DNA of 64,000 nt from Mycobacterium avium subsp. avium (GCF_009741445.1 NZ_CP046507.1:4712001-4776000); one strand, 5' to 3'; shown: positions 1 through 8,812, counted from the stretch's first letter. The notes: a model not told the origin generated them from the letters alone. Translations and numbers: made by a program.

Positions 1-113
1 CCGAAGCCGTGGGCCAGCACCAGCACCGCACGCGGCGCGACCTCCGGCGTCCAGACGTCATAGACGATGCGCACACCGCCGACGCCGTCGAAACTACGTT
101 CGGTCCGGTTCAC
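1..113 (-). CDS. Monoacylglycerol lipase / lysophospholipase, N-terminal fragment (Rv0183-like)
   Basis: Only the first 37 codons lie in the window; the gene runs off the left edge. It starts at a GTG (113-111) with an AGGGA-type ribosome site upstream. The visible residues read NRTERSFDGVGGVRIVYDVW, followed by a hydrophobic strand and the AHGFG oxyanion-hole motif that opens the alpha/beta-hydrolase fold. This matches my memory of the N-terminus of M. tuberculosis Rv0183, a serine hydrolase that cleaves monoacylglycerols. It is divergent from sigG, as in H37Rv. The catalytic Ser-Asp-His lie outside the window, so activity cannot be judged here. Confidence 0.8.
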   Translation of the reverse strand, partial: MNRTERSFDGVGGVRIVYDVWTPEVAPRAVLVLAHGF

Positions 114-187
114 TGCGGGTCCCTCATCATTACCGGCAGCGTAATGGCTGCGGGTCCGCGCCGCGCTTGCAGACACTGCGTACGCTC

Positions 188-1213
188 ATGCGGGTGAGCC
201 TGCTCGCGCAAACCCCTGAAGGTGACTCGGTGGTGGGCGCCGATTTCACCGCGCACGCCGAACCGTACCGGCGTGAACTGCTGGCCCACTGCTATCGGAT
301 GACGGGATCCCTGCACGACGCCGAGGATCTGGTGCAGGAGACGCTGCTGCGGGCCTGGAAGGCCTACGACCGCTTCGAGGGCAAGTCCTCGGTGCGGACC
401 TGGCTGCATCGCATCGCCACCAACACCTGCCTGAGCGCGTTGGAAGGCCGGCAGCGCCGGCCACTGCCGGTGGGACTGGGCGCCCCCAGCGCGGACCCCA
501 CCGCCGAGCTGGTCGAGCGTCGCGAGGTGCCCTGGCTGGAACCGCTGCCGGCGCTGTCCGACGACCCGGCCGACCCGTCGGTGATCGTCGGCTCGCGCGA
601 ATCGGTGCGGTTGGCGTTCGTTGCCGCGCTGCAATACCTTTCGCCGCGGCAACGGGCGGTGTTGCTGCTGCGCGACGTGCTGGGCTGGCGCGCCGCCGAG
701 GTCGCCGAGGCGATCGGCACCACCACGGCCGCCGTCAACAGCCTGCTGCAACGCGCCCGCGCCCAGCTGGACGCCGTCGGGCCCAGCGCCGATGACCAAC
801 CGGCGCAGCCCGATTCGGCCGAGACCCAAGACTTGTTGGCGCGCTACATCGCCGCGTTCGAAAGCTACGACATCGACCGCCTGGTCGAGTTGTTCACCGC
901 GGAGGCGATCTGGGAAATGCCGCCGTACACCGGGTGGTATCAGGGCGCGCGGACCATCGTCACCCTGATCCATCAGCAATGCCCGGCCGAGGGCGCCGGC
1001 GACATGCGCCTGCTGCCGCTGATCGCCAACGGCCAACCGGCGGCGGCCATGTACATGCGGGCCGGCGACGTCCATCTGCCCTTCCAGCTGCACGTGCTGG
1101 ATGTGCGCGGGGACAGGGTTTCGCATGTGGTGGCCTTCCTCGACGACAGCCTGTTCGCCAAGTTCGGGCTGCCCGCCGCGCTGGGTCCCCGGCAGGAAGG
1201 TGTGCGCGCATGA
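188..1213 (+). CDS. sigG: ECF sigma factor SigG with SnoaL-like C-terminal domain
   Basis: Alternative RNA polymerase sigma factor of 341 residues. Region 2 is clear near residues 20-85 (YRRELLAHCYRMTGSLHDAE, then LVQETLLRAWKAY). Region 4 helix-turn-helix follows near 145-195 (LSPRQRAVLLLRDVLGW, then EVAEAIGTTTAAVNSLLQRA). The last ~130 residues form a SnoaL/NTF2-like domain (PPYTGWYQGARTIVTLIHQQ), the fused regulatory domain of SigG/SigJ-type ECF factors. No anti-sigma gene is adjacent. Starts are ambiguous: ATG 188 is preferred, with a TTG at 167 in frame. The stop overlaps the next gene by ATGA, implying co-translation. In M. tuberculosis sigG is linked to the DNA-damage response; whether that holds here is inference. 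Confidence 0.93.
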   Translation: MRVSLLAQTPEGDSVVGADFTAHAEPYRRELLAHCYRMTGSLHDAEDLVQETLLRAWKAYDRFEGKSSVRTWLHRIATNTCLSALEGRQRRPLPVGLGAPSADPTAELVERREVPWLEPLPALSDDPADPSVIVGSRESVRLAFVAALQYLSPRQRAVLLLRDVLGWRAAEVAEAIGTTTAAVNSLLQRARAQLDAVGPSADDQPAQPDSAETQDLLARYIAAFESYDIDRLVELFTAEAIWEMPPYTGWYQGARTIVTLIHQQCPAEGAGDMRLLPLIANGQPAAAMYMRAGDVHLPFQLHVLDVRGDRVSHVVAFLDDSLFAKFGLPAALGPRQEGVRA

Positions 1214-2613
1214 CGAGTTCCACCGTCGGGGTCACGCCGGTACCCGGCAACCCGCGGCTGTTGCTGAGCGCCTATGACCTTGCGACGGTCGGATACGTCG
1301 CCGAGGAGTTCTTCGTGTCCGCGACGGCGTCCCGTTACGGCCCGACGGGCGAGCTGGGCGCCGACGGGTGCTGGGAGGTAACCCGTTGCGGCGCCGCCGA
1401 TTTCACCACCCGGGTCGTGGTGCTGACGCCCGCCGAGCCGGCCCGGTTCAACGGGACCGTGCTGGTGGAGTGGCTCAACGTGAGCGGCGGCATCGATGCC
1501 GCCGCGGTCTGGATGATGGCACACCGCGAGATCCTCCGCGCCGGTTACGCGTACGTCGCGGTGTCGGCCCAGCGGGTGGGCGTCGAGGGCGGCGAGAGCC
1601 TGCTCGGCGCGGACATGTCGCTGAAAAGCCAGGACCCGCAACGATATGCGGCGCTGCACCACCCGGGCGACGCGTTCAGCTACGACATCTTCTCCCAGAT
1701 CGGCGGGCTGCTGAAAACCGGCGGGCACACGGCGATGCTGCGCGGCCTGCCGGCCCGACACGTGATCGCGCTGGGCGAGTCCCAGTCGGCGATGTTCCTC
1801 ACCACCTACATCAACGCCGTCGACCCGCTGGCCGGCGTCTTCGACGGCTTCCTGGTTCATTCCCGGTTCGGGCCTGCCGCCCCGCTCGACGGGACCTCGA
1901 TCTTCACCGAATCGACTGAGCCGCAAGCGGTGACATTCCGGCCGGAGCTGCGCGTCCCGGTGCTGACGTTGATCACCGAGACCGATGTGTTCGGCGGTCC
2001 GCGCGAGGGCTACTACTTCGCCCGCCAGCCCGACAACCCCAGGCTGCGGGTCTGGGAGATCGCCGGGGCCGCGCACGCCGACAACTACACGATTCAGGTG
2101 GCTTTCATCGACAGCGGCTCGGCGCCACTCGAGGACATCGTTTCCGGCTACGCGCCGACCAACATGCTGATGGGCCAGCAGTTGCCGCACTACATCAACT
2201 TCGGCCCGCAGCACCACTACGTGGTGCAGGCAGCGCTGGCGGCCCTGAACACCTGGGTCACCGCCGGCCAGCCGGCGCCGGGAGCCGAGCCGTTGCAGGT
2301 GCGGGAAGGCCCTGCGCCGCAACCAGTTCTGGACGGCAACGGGCTGGCCCGCGGAGGCCTCCGCACCCCGTGGGTGGACGTCCCGATCGCCCGAACCTCG
2401 GGGCTGGGCGGTCAGGAGAGCGTCATGTCGGCGATCTTCGGCTCCGGCGAACCGTTCGACGCCGCCACCCTCGAGCGGATGTATCCCGGTGGGCGGACCG
2501 AATATCTGGAGCGCTTCACCGTCGCGCTGGACGCGGCGATCGGCGCCGGGTTCATCCTGCCCGCCGACCGCGCCGAGATACTGCGGCTCGCCGCCGCGAC
2601 GTTTCCGGGTTAG
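1210..2613 (+). CDS. Alpha/beta hydrolase domain-containing protein (Abhydrolase_10 type)
   Basis: A 467-residue predicted soluble hydrolase, with its start codon overlapping the sigG stop (ATGA). The nucleophile elbow GESQS and a downstream histidine in GAAHAD fit a serine-hydrolase triad. The overall layout (LVEWLNVSGG early, LITETDVFGGPREGYYFARQ in the acid-residue region) fits the large hydrolase-domain family found in actinobacteria, for which substrates are mostly unknown. I see no signal peptide. Translational coupling to sigG suggests it is made together with the sigma factor. H37Rv has no equivalent at this spot as far as I recall. Its stop overlaps the convergent dehydrogenase by 4 bp. 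Confidence 0.8.
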   Translation: MTSSTVGVTPVPGNPRLLLSAYDLATVGYVAEEFFVSATASRYGPTGELGADGCWEVTRCGAADFTTRVVVLTPAEPARFNGTVLVEWLNVSGGIDAAAVWMMAHREILRAGYAYVAVSAQRVGVEGGESLLGADMSLKSQDPQRYAALHHPGDAFSYDIFSQIGGLLKTGGHTAMLRGLPARHVIALGESQSAMFLTTYINAVDPLAGVFDGFLVHSRFGPAAPLDGTSIFTESTEPQAVTFRPELRVPVLTLITETDVFGGPREGYYFARQPDNPRLRVWEIAGAAHADNYTIQVAFIDSGSAPLEDIVSGYAPTNMLMGQQLPHYINFGPQHHYVVQAALAALNTWVTAGQPAPGAEPLQVREGPAPQPVLDGNGLARGGLRTPWVDVPIARTSGLGGQESVMSAIFGSGEPFDAATLERMYPGGRTEYLERFTVALDAAIGAGFILPADRAEILRLAAATFPG

Positions 2614-3743
2614 AACAGCCGGCTGTCCGGCGGTGGCCCCGGCACCGGGCGCACCAGCCCGGCCCCGGTGATCAGCGGCAGGTCCAGCGCCGACAGCAGG
2701 CCGGGCGGCGCCGCGCACACCGCCGGGATGGCGTTGACCATCCGCGACGACCCGGCAATCCGGGCTCCCAGATCGTGGTCGTGATCCTCGGCCATCTCGA
2801 ATTCGCAGCGCATGCTGGGCGAACCCTCGATCTCCACCCGGTACAGACCGCGGCCCGACGCCAGCCCGTAGCCCAGGTCCTTGGGCGCGATAGCAATCCG
2901 CGGCTGGGGCCAATCCGGCGCCAGGTCGTCGCGCATGCGGGTCACGTGATCGAGCACGAACGTCGGCTTCGCGCCGACGTAGCCGGTCAGCGTCGAGCGC
3001 ATCGCGGCGATGGTCCCCGCCGCGATGTGACCGGTTGGCGTGTCGAAGGATTCGGGCGCCGGAATGCGCTCGTTGCTCTCCTCGATGTGGTCGATCTCGA
3101 CGCCCAGTCCGGCGGCCAGCTGGTGCAGCACGGGACCCCAGCCGAAGGTGAAGATGCCCGGCTGGGCCGCGAATGCCGGGTGGTCCGGCGGCTGCCCGAA
3201 CCCGAGGATCTCGTAGACGGCGGAGGCGTCCGGATAGGTCGCGTAGTTGAACATCTCGGTGACCCGCACCGATTCGATCACCCTCGACACGCCGGTAAGT
3301 ACCAGTGGCAGAACGTCATTGGCGAATCCGGAGTCGATGCCGGTGGTGAAGAAGGACACCTGCCCCTCGAGCGCGGCCGCCCGCAGCGGCTCAGTGAAGG
3401 CGCTGTCGACGGCGTCGGGAAAGACGAGCGGCACCACCGAGCACGACACCACGTTCTTTCCGGCCCGCAGGATCGACACCATGTCCTCGACGGCCTCCAG
3501 CGGCCGCAGGTTGGCGCCGGCGGCGTATACCACGGCGTCGGCGTCGCCGGCGAGCATCGCCGCCGGGTCCTGGGTGGCCACCACGCCGACCGGCGCGACG
3601 CCGCACAGCTCTCCGGCATCCCGGCCGGCCTTGGCGTCGCTGTGCACCACCAGGTCGACCAGCTCCAGCTGCGGGTGGTCGATCACCCCGCGCAGGGCGA
3701 TCACGCCCATCGAACCCGGGCCCCACACTCCCACCTTGTACAC
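2610..3743 (-). CDS. NAD(P)-dependent dehydrogenase of the dihydrodipicolinate-reductase-like (amine dehydrogenase) family
   Basis: A 377-residue oxidoreductase with an N-terminal Rossmann motif (VGVWGPGSMG, residues 4-13). The family signature region GRDAGELCGV follows, with a conserved C-terminal part (NAIPAVCAAPPGLLSALDLP). Proteins of this type are annotated as DapB-like or 2,4-diaminopentanoate-dehydrogenase-like. The mycobacterial substrates are not established, and a role in true lysine synthesis is unlikely because the family differs from DapB. GTG start at 3743. It diverges from the IclR gene across a 47-bp palindrome, so that regulator probably controls it. A clear paralogue lies at 52413-53513. 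Confidence 0.78.
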   Translation of the reverse strand: MYKVGVWGPGSMGVIALRGVIDHPQLELVDLVVHSDAKAGRDAGELCGVAPVGVVATQDPAAMLAGDADAVVYAAGANLRPLEAVEDMVSILRAGKNVVSCSVVPLVFPDAVDSAFTEPLRAAALEGQVSFFTTGIDSGFANDVLPLVLTGVSRVIESVRVTEMFNYATYPDASAVYEILGFGQPPDHPAFAAQPGIFTFGWGPVLHQLAAGLGVEIDHIEESNERIPAPESFDTPTGHIAAGTIAAMRSTLTGYVGAKPTFVLDHVTRMRDDLAPDWPQPRIAIAPKDLGYGLASGRGLYRVEIEGSPSMRCEFEMAEDHDHDLGARIAGSSRMVNAIPAVCAAPPGLLSALDLPLITGAGLVRPVPGPPPDSRLF

Positions 3744-3750
3744 GCTCTTC

Positions 3751-3797
3751 TCCTACTATTAGGACGTCTGCTGCGATATTTTGGACGGATAGTAGGA
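3751..3797. promoter_or_regulatory. Inverted repeat, candidate IclR operator
   Basis: Perfect 9-bp arms TCCTACTAT (3751-3759) and ATAGTAGGA (3789-3797) are separated by 29 bp. They fill almost the whole 62-bp gap between the divergent dehydrogenase (start 3743) and IclR gene (start 3806). The right arm also contains part of the AGGAAGG ribosome site of the IclR gene. Position and symmetry suggest autoregulation and shared control of both genes. Confidence 0.6.
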
Positions 3798-3805
3798 AGG
3801 CGACG

Positions 3806-4696
3806 GTGGCCAAGTCAATCGGTGAGACCCCGCGCAGGTCGGGCGTGAAATCGCCGCCGACCGCGCGGGTAATGGATGTGCTTGCGGCCGTGGCCGATTC
3901 ACCCGGCGGCCTGACGTCGGCCGAGCTGGCCAAGGGCTGCGCGATCAGCAGTTCGACCTGCGCGCTGGTGCTGGCCGAGCTGGAACGGCGGGCCTGGGTG
4001 ACGCGGCGCGACGATCGCCGCTACGTGCTGGGCAGCGGCCTGTTCGGGCTGGTGCACGGGCTGCGCGAGCAGTTCCCGCTGCTGGATCGCGGGCGCGACG
4101 CGCTGCGCTTGCTGCACGAGCGGCTCGGCGCGGGCTGCTCCATGTCGAAGATCGGCGCCCGGCACCTGACCACCGTCGACAGCGTCGGCCACGGCACCGA
4201 CGGCGAACACGCCGTCGGACAGCGCTTCCCCATCGACCCGCCCTTCGGTCTGGTGGCGATGGCCTGGCGCGACGACGATGCCGTCCAGGCCTGGCTGCGT
4301 CGCGTGACGCCCCGGCTCACGCGCACCGAGATCGCCCAGCACCAACGGGTGCTCGCCGACATCCGGGCCCGCGGCTACGGCGCGTGGCGGTTCGACGACA
4401 CGCACCGCTCCCTGCACAATCGGCTGGCCGAGGCGCTGGCATCGCTGGAGCCGACGGCCCAGGTCGCCCGGCGGCTCACCACGCTGATGACCATGGTGAC
4501 CCTGCGCTCCGTCACCGATGTCCTCGAAACAGAGTTGCCCACAACGGAATTCGTGGTGCTTCCGATCTTCGGCCACGACGGCCAGCCGGAATACCAGATC
4601 GAGATCCACCTCGGTCACTCGGCCGGTTTGACCCTGCCCGAACTCGACGACGCGCTGGAACAGGCCCGGCGGCTGCTCACCGCCCCGGTTCGCTGA
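3806..4696 (+). CDS. IclR-family transcriptional regulator
   Basis: A 296-residue regulator. A winged helix-turn-helix occupies about residues 20-75 (ARVMDVLAAVADSPGGLTSA, then ELAKGCAISSSTCALVLAEL). The longer C-terminal portion is the IclR effector-binding domain, which normally binds a small aromatic or organic acid. GTG start with AGGAAGG 7 nt upstream. It sits divergently from a DapB-like dehydrogenase with a palindrome between them, the usual arrangement of a local regulator and its target. The C-terminal half is less typical than the HTH, so the ligand cannot be guessed. Confidence 0.82.
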   Translation: MAKSIGETPRRSGVKSPPTARVMDVLAAVADSPGGLTSAELAKGCAISSSTCALVLAELERRAWVTRRDDRRYVLGSGLFGLVHGLREQFPLLDRGRDALRLLHERLGAGCSMSKIGARHLTTVDSVGHGTDGEHAVGQRFPIDPPFGLVAMAWRDDDAVQAWLRRVTPRLTRTEIAQHQRVLADIRARGYGAWRFDDTHRSLHNRLAEALASLEPTAQVARRLTTLMTMVTLRSVTDVLETELPTTEFVVLPIFGHDGQPEYQIEIHLGHSAGLTLPELDDALEQARRLLTAPVR

Positions 4697-4721
4697 GCCG
4701 GGCGGCGACTAGTCTGGGGAC

Positions 4722-5447
4722 ATGTCAGCCGGCTTCGAGATTCGGCGGGCGGCGACCCGGGCCGTCACCACCACACCGTGGCTGACATCGCGGCACTCGT
4801 TCTCGTTCGGCGACCACTACGACCCGGACAACACCCACTTCGGGCTGCTGCTGGTCAACAACGACGACATCGTCTCCCCGGGAACGGGATTCGACACCCA
4901 CCCGCATCGGGACATGGAGATCGTGACGTGGGTGCTGGCCGGTGCGCTGGCGCATCAGGACTCGACCGGCAATCGTGGGGTGGTCTATCCCGGTCTGGCG
5001 CAACGCATGTCGGCGGGCCGCGGCATTCTGCACTCGGAGCGCAACGACTCCCCCAGCCTCCCGGTCCATTTCGTGCAGATGTGGGTGATCCCCGACGAAG
5101 CCGGGATCGACCCGAGCTACCAGCAGCACGAGATCGACGACACCGCGCTGGGCGGCGGCCTGGTGACGATCGCCTCGGGCATACGGGGCCACGACGCGGC
5201 GATCAGCCTGCACAACCGCAACGCCGCACTGCACGGCGCCCGGCTGCCGGCGGCCGCCGCCGTTGACCTTCCGGCGGCGCCCTGCCTGCACGTTTTCCTC
5301 GCCCGGGGCCGGGCCGACATCGAGGATGTCGGGGAACTGCACCCGGGCGACGCGGTGCGGTTCACCGACACCGACGGCCGCCGCGTCACCGGACTCGAGC
5401 CGTCGGAACTGCTGATCTGGGAGATGCACGCCCGACTGGGCGGCTGA
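4722..5447 (+). CDS. Pirin-family cupin protein (Rv0181c-like)
   Basis: A 241-residue bicupin. The N-terminal pirin domain shows the metal-ligand segment GFDTHPHRDMEIVTWVLAGA, followed by QRMSAGRGILHSERN, which carries the remaining His/Glu ligands of the iron site. The C-terminal cupin is more divergent, as in other pirins. Bacterial pirins act as quercetinase-like dioxygenases or redox-linked regulators; which applies here is unknown. The gene lies two places downstream of sigG rather than next to it as in H37Rv, because the hydrolase, dehydrogenase and IclR genes intervene. ATG start with no overlap to neighbours. Confidence 0.88.
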   Translation: MSAGFEIRRAATRAVTTTPWLTSRHSFSFGDHYDPDNTHFGLLLVNNDDIVSPGTGFDTHPHRDMEIVTWVLAGALAHQDSTGNRGVVYPGLAQRMSAGRGILHSERNDSPSLPVHFVQMWVIPDEAGIDPSYQQHEIDDTALGGGLVTIASGIRGHDAAISLHNRNAALHGARLPAAAAVDLPAAPCLHVFLARGRADIEDVGELHPGDAVRFTDTDGRRVTGLEPSELLIWEMHARLGG

Positions 5448-5505
5448 GGTCATAGAGGGCCGGCGACGCGAGCCCATAGAGTGGGCACGACAGACAGGAG
5501 TCGGC

Positions 5506-6972
5506 ATGGCCAGATCGCACCCGCAGCACGCGGCGCCCAACCCCAACCGGAACATCAAGGCGGTCCGCACCGTTCGGTTCTGGGCGGCTCCCCTGGTTAT
5601 CACGTTGGCGCTGATGTCCGCGTTGTGCGCGCTGTATCTGGGCGGCATCTTGAACCCGACGACCAATCTGCGTCATTTCCCCATCGCGGTGGTCAACGAG
5701 GACGCGGGCCCCGGCGGCGCGCAAATCGTCGACCGGCTGGCCACCGGATTGGACCGGAACAAGTTCGACATCCGGGTGCTCTCGCGCGACGAGGCCAAAC
5801 ATCAACTGGACACCGGACGGGTGTACGGCTCGCTGCTGATACCGCCCAGCTTCTCCTCGAAGCTGCGCGACTTCGCCACCAGCGCGGTGTCGCCCGCCCG
5901 CCCCGACAAACCGTCGATCACCGTCTCCACCAATCCGCGGGCCGGCACGCTGGGCGCCAGCATCGCCGGCCAGACCCTCAACTCGGCGATGGGGACGGCG
6001 AACGGGATAGCCGCGCAACGGGTTATGGCCGAGGTGACGGCGCAGACCGGTGGCGCGCCGCTGCCCGGGGCGACCCAGGCCGGCCTCAGCTCGCCGATCG
6101 AGATCCAGTCGGTCGTTTACAACCCGCTGCCCAACGGCACCGGCAACGGGTTGTCGGCCTTCTATTACGCGCTGCTGCTGTTGCTGGCCGGCTTCACCGG
6201 CAGCATCGTGGTGAGCACCCTGGTCGACGCCCTATTGGGTTACGTGCCGGCCGAATTCGGCCCCGTGTACCGCTTCGCCGAGCAGGTCCGCATCTCCAGA
6301 TTCCAGACGTTGCTGTTGAAGTGGGCGATGATGGTGCTGCTCGGGCTGCTCACGTCGGCGGTGTATCTGGCGATCGCCAACGGGCTCGGCATGCCCATCG
6401 ACCTGAGCTGGGAACTGTGGGCCTACGGCGTATTCGCCATCGCCGCAGTGGGTATCACGTCCAGTTCGCTGCTGTCGGTGCTGGGGACGGCCGGCATGTT
6501 GGTCAGCATGCTGGTGTTCGTGATCTTCGGGTTGCCGTCCGCCGGCGCCACGGTGCCGCTGGAGGCGACGCCGCCGTTGTTCCGCTGGCTGGCCGAATTC
6601 GAGCCCATGCACCAGGTTTTCCTGGGCACCCGCTCGCTGCTGTACTTCGGCGGCCGCGGCGACGCCGGCCTGAGCCAGGCGCTCACCATGACGTCGGCCG
6701 GCCTGGTCATCGGGCTACTGCTGGGCGGCATCGTCACACATCTCTACGACCGCAAGGGCTTTCACCGGATTCCGGGCGCGGTCGAATTCGCGATCGCCCA
6801 GGACCACCAGGCCCAACACCAGGCCCGGCGCGGCAAGTCCACTCAGCCGCCGGACAGCCCCGTCGAGCCGGAGACCCCGGCCGAGCCGGAGAGCCCGACG
6901 AACCTGAAAGCCCAAGCGCGCAAACGTAATTCGGACGTGCCCGGAACGTCACCGACCCGTTACTTATATTGA
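5506..6972 (+). CDS. Conserved transmembrane protein, ABC-2/YhgE-Pip-like (Rv0180c-like)
   Basis: A 488-residue integral membrane protein. One hydrophobic segment lies near residues 28-50, then an extracytoplasmic region of about 160 residues (with VVNEDAGPGGAQIVDRLATG). Five further hydrophobic segments lie between about 220 and 420. This is the topology of the ABC-2-related YhgE/Pip and DUF3533 proteins. The last ~55 residues form a proline/glutamate-rich tail (EPETPAEPESP). No ATPase partner is adjacent. Rv0180c holds the same position between the pirin and lprO in M. tuberculosis. Its function is unknown; export or envelope maintenance is inference from the fold. Confidence 0.8.
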   Translation: MARSHPQHAAPNPNRNIKAVRTVRFWAAPLVITLALMSALCALYLGGILNPTTNLRHFPIAVVNEDAGPGGAQIVDRLATGLDRNKFDIRVLSRDEAKHQLDTGRVYGSLLIPPSFSSKLRDFATSAVSPARPDKPSITVSTNPRAGTLGASIAGQTLNSAMGTANGIAAQRVMAEVTAQTGGAPLPGATQAGLSSPIEIQSVVYNPLPNGTGNGLSAFYYALLLLLAGFTGSIVVSTLVDALLGYVPAEFGPVYRFAEQVRISRFQTLLLKWAMMVLLGLLTSAVYLAIANGLGMPIDLSWELWAYGVFAIAAVGITSSSLLSVLGTAGMLVSMLVFVIFGLPSAGATVPLEATPPLFRWLAEFEPMHQVFLGTRSLLYFGGRGDAGLSQALTMTSAGLVIGLLLGGIVTHLYDRKGFHRIPGAVEFAIAQDHQAQHQARRGKSTQPPDSPVEPETPAEPESPTNLKAQARKRNSDVPGTSPTRYLY

Positions 6973-7017
6973 CAGTGAGACTTGTGGGGCGGATGATGTG
7001 TACGTTGCATTCACTTC

Positions 7018-8118
7018 ATGGCCGAAAGGGCTATCGTGCTGACCCGACGCGCCAGCTTCCGCCGGCTGGCGGCGTGCTGCACCGCCCTGTCCGCCTGCCT
7101 CACCCTGGCCGTCACCTCCGGGCAGCCGCTGGCCCGGGCCGCTGACGGCCGTGACCTGCTGGCCAACGCGATCAGCAGCACCCGCGGCTCCTACCTGGTC
7201 TACAACTTCGGCCCCGGCCATCCGGCGCCGATGCTCAACGCCGGCGGCAGCTGGTATGAGATGAACAACGGCGGGCACCTGATGATCATCAAGAACGCGG
7301 CGGGACGGCTTTCGCCGCACCTGCTGGTCGACACCCACCAGGGCGACCAGGCCCGCTGCGAGAACAACCCCGGCGCCCGCACCGCCGAGGGCCTGTGGCA
7401 GGCCTCCGAGCTCTACGCCCCGCTGCAGGCGTGGCAGCGGATGGGCCAGCCGACGATCGCGATCAACGCCAACTTCTTCGACGTGCGCCCGCAGAAGGGC
7501 GGCTCCTGGCGCCAGACCGGCTGCAGCTCGCCGCTGGGCGCCTTCGTGGACAACACCAACGGCCGCGGCCGGGCCAACCAGGCGGTCACCGGCACCGTCG
7601 CCTACCCCGGCAAGCAGGGCCTGTCCGGCGGCGGGGAGAGCTGGAGCGCGCTGACCACGATGATCCTTCCGTCCGGCGGGGCACCATATGTGGTGTGGCC
7701 CAAGACCAAAAGCGACTACGACGCCGCCACTCCCGTCGTCGCCGACCTGCTGAACAAGAACGAGAAGTTCGTCGCGGTGTCGGGCATCGGCCTGCTGGCA
7801 CCCGGCAACACCGGGCAGCTGCACGACGGCGGGCCGAGCGCGGCGCGCACCGCGATCGGCTACGCCCGGCAGAAGGACGAGATGTACATCTTCGAGGGCG
7901 GCAGCTACACCCCGGACAACATGCAGGACCTGTTCCGCGGCCTGGGCAGCGACAACGCCGTGCTGCTCGACGGCGGTGGCTCGTCGGCGATCGTGCTGCG
8001 CCGCGACACCGGCGGGATGTGGGCCGGCGCCGGCTCGCCGCGGGGATCGTGCGACACCCGCCAGGTGCTCTGCGACTCGCATGAGCGGGCGCTGCCCAGC
8101 TGGCTGGCCTTCAATTAG
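7018..8118 (+). CDS. lprO: LprO-like exported protein with phosphodiester glycosidase (NAGPA/DUF2233) domain
   Basis: A 366-residue secreted protein. The N-terminus has a basic stretch, a hydrophobic core and a lipobox-like LSAC, but also a possible AxA signal-peptidase site further on, so lipidation is uncertain. The body carries hallmarks of the phosphodiester glycosidase fold: TIAINANFFDV, then SPLGAFVD, then AARTAIG, and the terminal LLDGGGSSAIV. Such enzymes cleave sugar-phosphodiester bonds, for example in wall polymers or glycoconjugates; the mycobacterial substrate is not known. ATG 7018 and GTG 7036 are both possible starts. It occupies the Rv0179c position upstream of the mce1 cluster and ends convergently on the DUF1275 gene with an 8-bp overlap. 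Confidence 0.8.
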   Translation: MAERAIVLTRRASFRRLAACCTALSACLTLAVTSGQPLARAADGRDLLANAISSTRGSYLVYNFGPGHPAPMLNAGGSWYEMNNGGHLMIIKNAAGRLSPHLLVDTHQGDQARCENNPGARTAEGLWQASELYAPLQAWQRMGQPTIAINANFFDVRPQKGGSWRQTGCSSPLGAFVDNTNGRGRANQAVTGTVAYPGKQGLSGGGESWSALTTMILPSGGAPYVVWPKTKSDYDAATPVVADLLNKNEKFVAVSGIGLLAPGNTGQLHDGGPSAARTAIGYARQKDEMYIFEGGSYTPDNMQDLFRGLGSDNAVLLDGGGSSAIVLRRDTGGMWAGAGSPRGSCDTRQVLCDSHERALPSWLAFN

Positions 8119-8812
8119 CTTCCGCCGCAGCGGGTTTGGCCGCGGGCGGGCCGAACCGGAAGATCAGCAGGCTGGCGGCGATCACCGCCGCCGCGACCAC
8201 GAACACCGGCGCGACCACATACCGGGACATCGTCGCGCCCAGGAACGCGCCGGCGCACATCGTGGCGACGACGCCGATCCGCAGCCGCTGCCGTTCGCCG
8301 GAACCGCCGGCCAGGCGACTGTCCAGGCCGAGGCTGACGATCGTCGACGTCAACACCGTGGTGGAGAACTCCTGGATCCCGAACTGCCGCGCACTGGAGT
8401 GCTGCAGACCGAACGTCACGGCGAGGATGCCGATCATCAGGAGCTTCGAATCCTGTTGGTAGCTCAGGATTCCCGACCCCGCCAGCACCGACAGTCCCAC
8501 CAGTAACACGATCTCGGTCGCCAGCACCGTGCTGATCCACGCCCGGACCCGCTCGCCGAAATGCCGTGCCAGCCTGCCGCTGAGGATGGTGGTGCAGGCG
8601 AACGTGGGCAGCGCCACCACGACCGCGGTCAGGTCAATGCTGGTCCGCGGCGCCAGCCAGAACCCCAGGAAGATCACGTTTCCGGTCATGTTGGCGACGA
8701 AGACGTGACCGAGCACCAGGATGCTGATCGCGTCGGCCAGTCCGGTCGCGAAGGTCAGCAACAGCAGCGCCGCCACCGTCCACCGTTTCGATACCGGGGA
8801 GGTAACGGCCAT
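8111..8812 (-). CDS. DUF1275 (YoaK-family) membrane protein
   Basis: A 233-residue protein with about six hydrophobic segments. It has the family opening GLADAISILVLGHVFVANMT, followed by GNVIFLG near residues 24-50. DUF1275 proteins are small integral membrane proteins of unknown transport or sensing function. It lies just downstream of the last Mce-associated gene on the same strand (28-bp gap), so it could be read through from the mce1 operon. I do not recall it at this position in H37Rv, which suggests a lineage-specific addition. Confidence 0.85.
   Translation of the reverse strand: MAVTSPVSKRWTVAALLLLTFATGLADAISILVLGHVFVANMTGNVIFLGFWLAPRTSIDLTAVVVALPTFACTTILSGRLARHFGERVRAWISTVLATEIVLLVGLSVLAGSGILSYQQDSKLLMIGILAVTFGLQHSSARQFGIQEFSTTVLTSTIVSLGLDSRLAGGSGERQRLRIGVVATMCAGAFLGATMSRYVVAPVFVVAAAVIAASLLIFRFGPPAAKPAAAEAN

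Noticed and set aside
973..2913. Long open frame on the minus strand opposite the hydrolase at 1210-2613
   Set aside because: Very high Arg/Gly/Pro content, no recognisable domain, and the plus-strand gene has intact catalytic motifs. It is the usual antisense shadow of GC-rich coding DNA.
5472..5486. Small hairpin GCCCATAGAGTGGGC between the pirin and the membrane protein
   Set aside because: Only 5-bp arms, no T-tract, and within range of chance in GC-rich sequence; not called as a terminator.
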